Positions 13,909 to 15,850 of a stretch of 15,850 bases of DNA are shown in pieces. A program made the translations under genes and the position numbers. The stretch comes from Gammaproteobacteria bacterium. Lineage in GTDB: Bacteria > Pseudomonadota > Gammaproteobacteria > Arenicellales > Poriferihabitantaceae. Every line of letters begins with the position of its first letter. The stretch's first letter is position 1. Below the pieces are notes generated by a model. It worked only from the letters and a program-made list of their open reading frames with translations, was not told the DNA's origin and did no database searches. Location of the stretch: NCBI GenBank assembly GCA_024679435.1, contig JAIBDK010000012.1, positions 1-15,850 of the forward strand, read 5' to 3'.

Positions 13909-14025
13909 ATGTCTCAAAAAGCTCGTGTGAAATTGATGGGGATAGTGGATAAAAAATTGATGCGCAGCGTGATGAGAGGTATATTGTCGAAATTGAGGGT
14001 GCTAATCACAGGCACCGGCGAGTAA
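13909..14025 (+). CDS. Possible 38-residue basic small protein, unrecognised
   Basis: ATG (13909) to TAA (14023-14025), preceded by a loose AAGAG. The product starts MSQKARVKLMGIVDKK and ends LITGTGE. It is rich in Lys/Arg with regularly spaced Leu/Ile/Met, so it could form an amphipathic helix. It lies between the divergent cysG and the ABM-like gene, ending 35 bp before the latter. A GGTGC/GCACC stem covers its 3' part. I recognise no family. It may be a leader peptide, a small protein, or chance coding in a spacer. Confidence 0.22.
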   Translation: MSQKARVKLMGIVDKKLMRSVMRGILSKLRVLITGTGE

Positions 14026-14060
14026 TAATGTTATCTAAGCTATCGTAAGGAGAAATAATT

Positions 14061-14471
14061 ATGTTTGGACCAATAGAAATTCCATTTGGTTGTGTAATGT
14101 TGTTCAACGCGGTCAACCTGAAAGAAGGAGTGACGGTGGAGGATGTTGAACTGGTGTTGGGGGAGATGTGTAATGTTGTTAAAAATACCTACGGTGATGA
14201 TGAAGGCGGATTTATCGGTGGACAGGTGTTTAAATACGCTGGATTTATATCTGACGAAGGATCCGTAGGGTCAGCGTCTGACCACGGCAAAGTAGCTGAA
14301 AGTCGAACCGCAGATCTTGCTATTGTCACGTACTGGCAATCGTTTGATCAGCACGAAAAGTCCCATGCGGATTCTATCTTCAGGGAAAAATTTTCCGCTC
14401 TGGGAGAATATTGTGAAGATACATGGGAACTGGGTTACGAAATGTTATGGCAGGGAACGGCGGAGGACTAG
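14061..14471 (+). CDS. Small protein resembling a dimeric alpha/beta-barrel (ABM-like) domain; function unknown
   Basis: A 136-residue soluble protein without a signal peptide or membrane segment. AAGGAGA (14047-14053) at good spacing fixes the ATG. I do not recognise a named family. The stretch TADLAIVTYWQSFDQHEKSH (83-102), followed by an acidic helix and a closing YEMLWQGT (126-133), resembles antibiotic-biosynthesis-monooxygenase/NIPSNAP-type ferredoxin-like domains, where W.s.e.H precedes a helix. Other members degrade haem or oxidise small molecules, but no activity can be claimed here. It has three cysteines (C11, C37, C118). It converges with the truncated haemoglobin gene, 44 bp between stops. 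Its own terminator stem starts within its last codons. Confidence 0.65.
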   Translation: MFGPIEIPFGCVMLFNAVNLKEGVTVEDVELVLGEMCNVVKNTYGDDEGGFIGGQVFKYAGFISDEGSVGSASDHGKVAESRTADLAIVTYWQSFDQHEKSHADSIFREKFSALGEYCEDTWELGYEMLWQGTAED

Positions 14472-14494
14472 GATTTCAGGCCTCCGCAATTTTT
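14460..14494 (+). terminator. Rho-independent terminator after the ABM-like gene
   Basis: GCGGAGG (14460-14466) pairs with CCTCCGC (14481-14487) over a 14-base loop, followed by AA and five T. The left arm is inside the last codons of the gene. Minus-strand output has no T-run, so it does not obviously serve the haemoglobin gene. Confidence 0.65.
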
Positions 14495-14515
14495 CCTGTA
14501 TGTGAGTTAAAACCG

Positions 14516-14878
14516 CTAGACGTGCATGATTTCTTCTTTGAGCGAATAGCAGATCATTAATACTTCCTGCTTTTCCTGAACACCTACTTCGTTGGTATCC
14601 AGGGCCGCCATAATATCGTCGACCACAGCCAGAAATTCTGTTTCATTGATATTCATGCCGCGATGGGTTGTCAGCATATCCTTCCCGGTGTATTCCTGAG
14701 GTCCGCCTGTGCCGGCGCAGATAAATTCAGTGACGATGCGTATGACGTTGTCCCGGTCGCTATCCTGATAGCGTGCGTTGACCTTAGAGTTGTTCAGGTG
14801 ATTGTCGAAAATATTTTCTGTTATCGAACGGATTTTGTGCTCTCCACCCAATCTTTCATAAAGTGAACTGTCGGTCAT
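14516..14878 (-). CDS. Group I truncated haemoglobin
   Basis: A 120-residue 2-over-2 globin, cytoplasmic. The family opening SLYERLGGEHKI (5-16) is followed by GTGGPQEYTGKDMLTTHRGM (56-75), which contains the two glycine motifs and proximal haem ligand H72; NETEFLAVVDDI and the closing helix also match. Group I members bind oxygen or nitric oxide; roles include NO detoxification and oxygen sensing or supply. The ATG is preceded by GAGG on the minus strand, and a near-consensus promoter lies 39-67 bp upstream. No haem-iron reductase partner is adjacent. The neighbouring plus-strand gene converges on it, so they share no operon. Confidence 0.93.
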   Translation of the reverse strand: MTDSSLYERLGGEHKIRSITENIFDNHLNNSKVNARYQDSDRDNVIRIVTEFICAGTGGPQEYTGKDMLTTHRGMNINETEFLAVVDDIMAALDTNEVGVQEKQEVLMICYSLKEEIMHV

Positions 14879-14916
14879 ATCAGCCTCGTGCTAGTGTTTG
14901 TTAAAATAGACGGGGC

Positions 14917-14945
14917 ATCATGCAAAAAAAGCGAATGCTTGTCAA
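14917..14945 (-). promoter_or_regulatory. Sigma-70-type promoter of the truncated haemoglobin gene
   Basis: On the minus strand a perfect -35 TTGACA (14940-14945) is followed after exactly 17 bases by CATGAT (14917-14922), matching the -10 consensus at four of six positions. The predicted start, near 14910, gives a leader of about 30 bases before the ATG. No FNR-type or NsrR-type box was evident. Confidence 0.65.
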
Positions 14946-15046
14946 ATAACGGATATTCCCCGTTTTTCTGCAGTTGCCGGTGGTAGGGGGGATTTTAAAA
15001 AGTGGTTTATACTCCTTGGATTTCCTTTCATACATGAGTGTGATTT

Positions 15047-15850
15047 GTGGAGCCATTCTCGGGACGAAAACTTGCCGTTATTTTACATGCTGATATCGTT
15101 GATTCGACGGTTCTTGTTCAGCAAAACGAAACCCTGGCGCATGCTCGAATACAGGATGTTTTCAGAAAACTCTCATTAACTATTAAGCGGTACGGTGGGA
15201 ACACCAGAGAATTAAGGGGCGATGCCCTGGTCGCCGAGTTTGAAAGAGCATCTGATGCTGTTTGTGCCTCATTGGATTTTCAGGCCAGGTCTGCAGTTGA
15301 TTTGGGGCGGCCGGAAGATAGCTCAAGGGATATCAAACCGAAATTGAGAATCGGTATTGCACTTGGTGAAGTGGTCATAGCTGACGATACGATTACCGGG
15401 GCAGGGGTGGTGTTGGCGCAGAGACTTGAGCAGATTGCGTCACCTTTCGGTGTCTGTATCCAGGGAGCAGCAAAAGAAACAATTCCAGGGCGCATGCCAT
15501 TTAGCTATGAAAGTCTTGGTGAGCGTCAACTGAAGGGTTTTGATGAGCCCGTCCGGGTATTCAGTGTATCCCTCGATAAAGGAGCAGATATTCCTCCTCC
15601 AGAGAACAACGCCAGTAGAGCTCAGCACTATTCTAAATCTTCCGGGCTGGTGAGAATTGCAATCGGATTGTCTTTGCTAGTGTTTTTATCTGCGGCCGCA
15701 TACCTTGGTCTCCGTTACTGGAACTTTCAAGACAATGCCACTGAGAAGGCGATGGGTTCCATAGAGTCGAGCGTCCCGTCAATAGCCGTGCTTCCATTTG
15801 ATAATTTAAGTCAGGACCCCAAGCAAAATTATTTTGCAGATGGTCTTGCA
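15047..15850 (+). CDS. Membrane protein with class III adenylate/guanylate cyclase-like domain and start of a TolB-like domain; 3' end cut by the window
   Basis: Open frame from GTG 15047 (an in-frame TGA precedes it by one codon) to the window end, 268 residues so far. Residues about 8-175 are a class III cyclase homology domain: LHADIVDST with D16, ELRGDALVAEF with D59 (the two metal-binding positions), RIGIALGEV, and LKGFDEPVRVFSV. The usual VNxAxRLE block is GVVLAQRLEQ, so the transition-state Asn position is not Asn. A single membrane helix follows (about 201-222), then SIAVLPFDNLSQDPKQNYFADGLA at the edge, the standard start of the TolB-like/FlgO domain often followed by TPR repeats. 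Likely a membrane-bound signalling protein; whether it makes cAMP is open. No good Shine-Dalgarno precedes the GTG. Confidence 0.85.
   Translation, partial: MEPFSGRKLAVILHADIVDSTVLVQQNETLAHARIQDVFRKLSLTIKRYGGNTRELRGDALVAEFERASDAVCASLDFQARSAVDLGRPEDSSRDIKPKLRIGIALGEVVIADDTITGAGVVLAQRLEQIASPFGVCIQGAAKETIPGRMPFSYESLGERQLKGFDEPVRVFSVSLDKGADIPPPENNASRAQHYSKSSGLVRIAIGLSLLVFLSAAAYLGLRYWNFQDNATEKAMGSIESSVPSIAVLPFDNLSQDPKQNYFADGLA

Noticed and set aside
14948..14967. AACGG/CCGTT hairpin followed by T-run, reading as a plus-strand terminator
   Set aside because: Short five-pair stem, no plus-strand gene leads into it, and the same bases carry the -35 region of the haemoglobin promoter on the other strand.
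1..15850. Insertion sequence, integrase, phage or CRISPR content
   Set aside because: No transposase or integrase motif, no direct-repeat array and no terminal inverted repeats were found; all main genes are housekeeping or sulfur-metabolism types.

Overview
The window reads as the chromosome of a sulfur-oxidising bacterium, most likely a gammaproteobacterium. The grounds are a Sox thiosulfate-oxidation set without soxCD in view, a three-domain CysG of enterobacterial architecture, a TusA/YeeE pair and moderate base composition. No genus can be named from the sequence. Gene density is high. I found no mobile element, CRISPR array, tRNA or rRNA.

Layout. (1) 1-2560: the end of a branched-chain amino-acid-type ABC transporter, a LivM permease cut by the left edge and a periplasmic substrate-binding protein, closed by a strong terminator. 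(2) 2588-4912: a DUF364 protein on the plus strand, convergent with a minus-strand tusA-yeeE pair (sulfur carrier protein and thiosulfate permease). (3) 5176-8503: a two-gene unit on the plus strand, an exported rhodanese/metallo-beta-lactamase-fold fusion followed by soxB. (4) 8504-8843: a 340-bp control region with AT-rich palindromes, a hairpin and a possible 37-residue minus-strand ORF. (5) 8844-11265: soxX-soxY-soxZ-soxA-soxK, tightly packed and ended by a textbook terminator. (6) 11311-13834: a thioredoxin-fold CPYC protein (+), an exported rhodanese (-) and cysG (-). (7) 14061-15850: a small ABM-like protein (+), a group I truncated haemoglobin (-) with a near-consensus promoter, and the start of a membrane protein with a class III cyclase-like domain (+), cut by the right edge.

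How the genes fit together. SoxXA would attach thiosulfate to the C-terminal GGCGG cysteine of SoxY in the SoxYZ carrier. SoxK would assist SoxXA, and SoxB would release sulfate. Because soxCD is not in the window, the sulfane sulfur left on SoxY probably goes elsewhere (sulfur globules or cytoplasmic oxidation). The two periplasmic rhodanese proteins, the thioredoxin, TusA and YeeE are plausible sulfane-sulfur handlers. CysG makes sirohaem, which would fit a reverse dissimilatory sulfite reductase encoded elsewhere, though assimilatory sulfite reductase would explain it too.

The most unusual items are the metallo-beta-lactamase-fold domain fused to the rhodanese, whose first metal motif (HxHxDH) reads NxQxHA, and a 20-bp palindrome that covers the -10 box of the leftward tusA promoter, with AT-rich palindromes also in front of soxX. 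Two short ORFs (37 and 38 codons) are flagged as candidates only.
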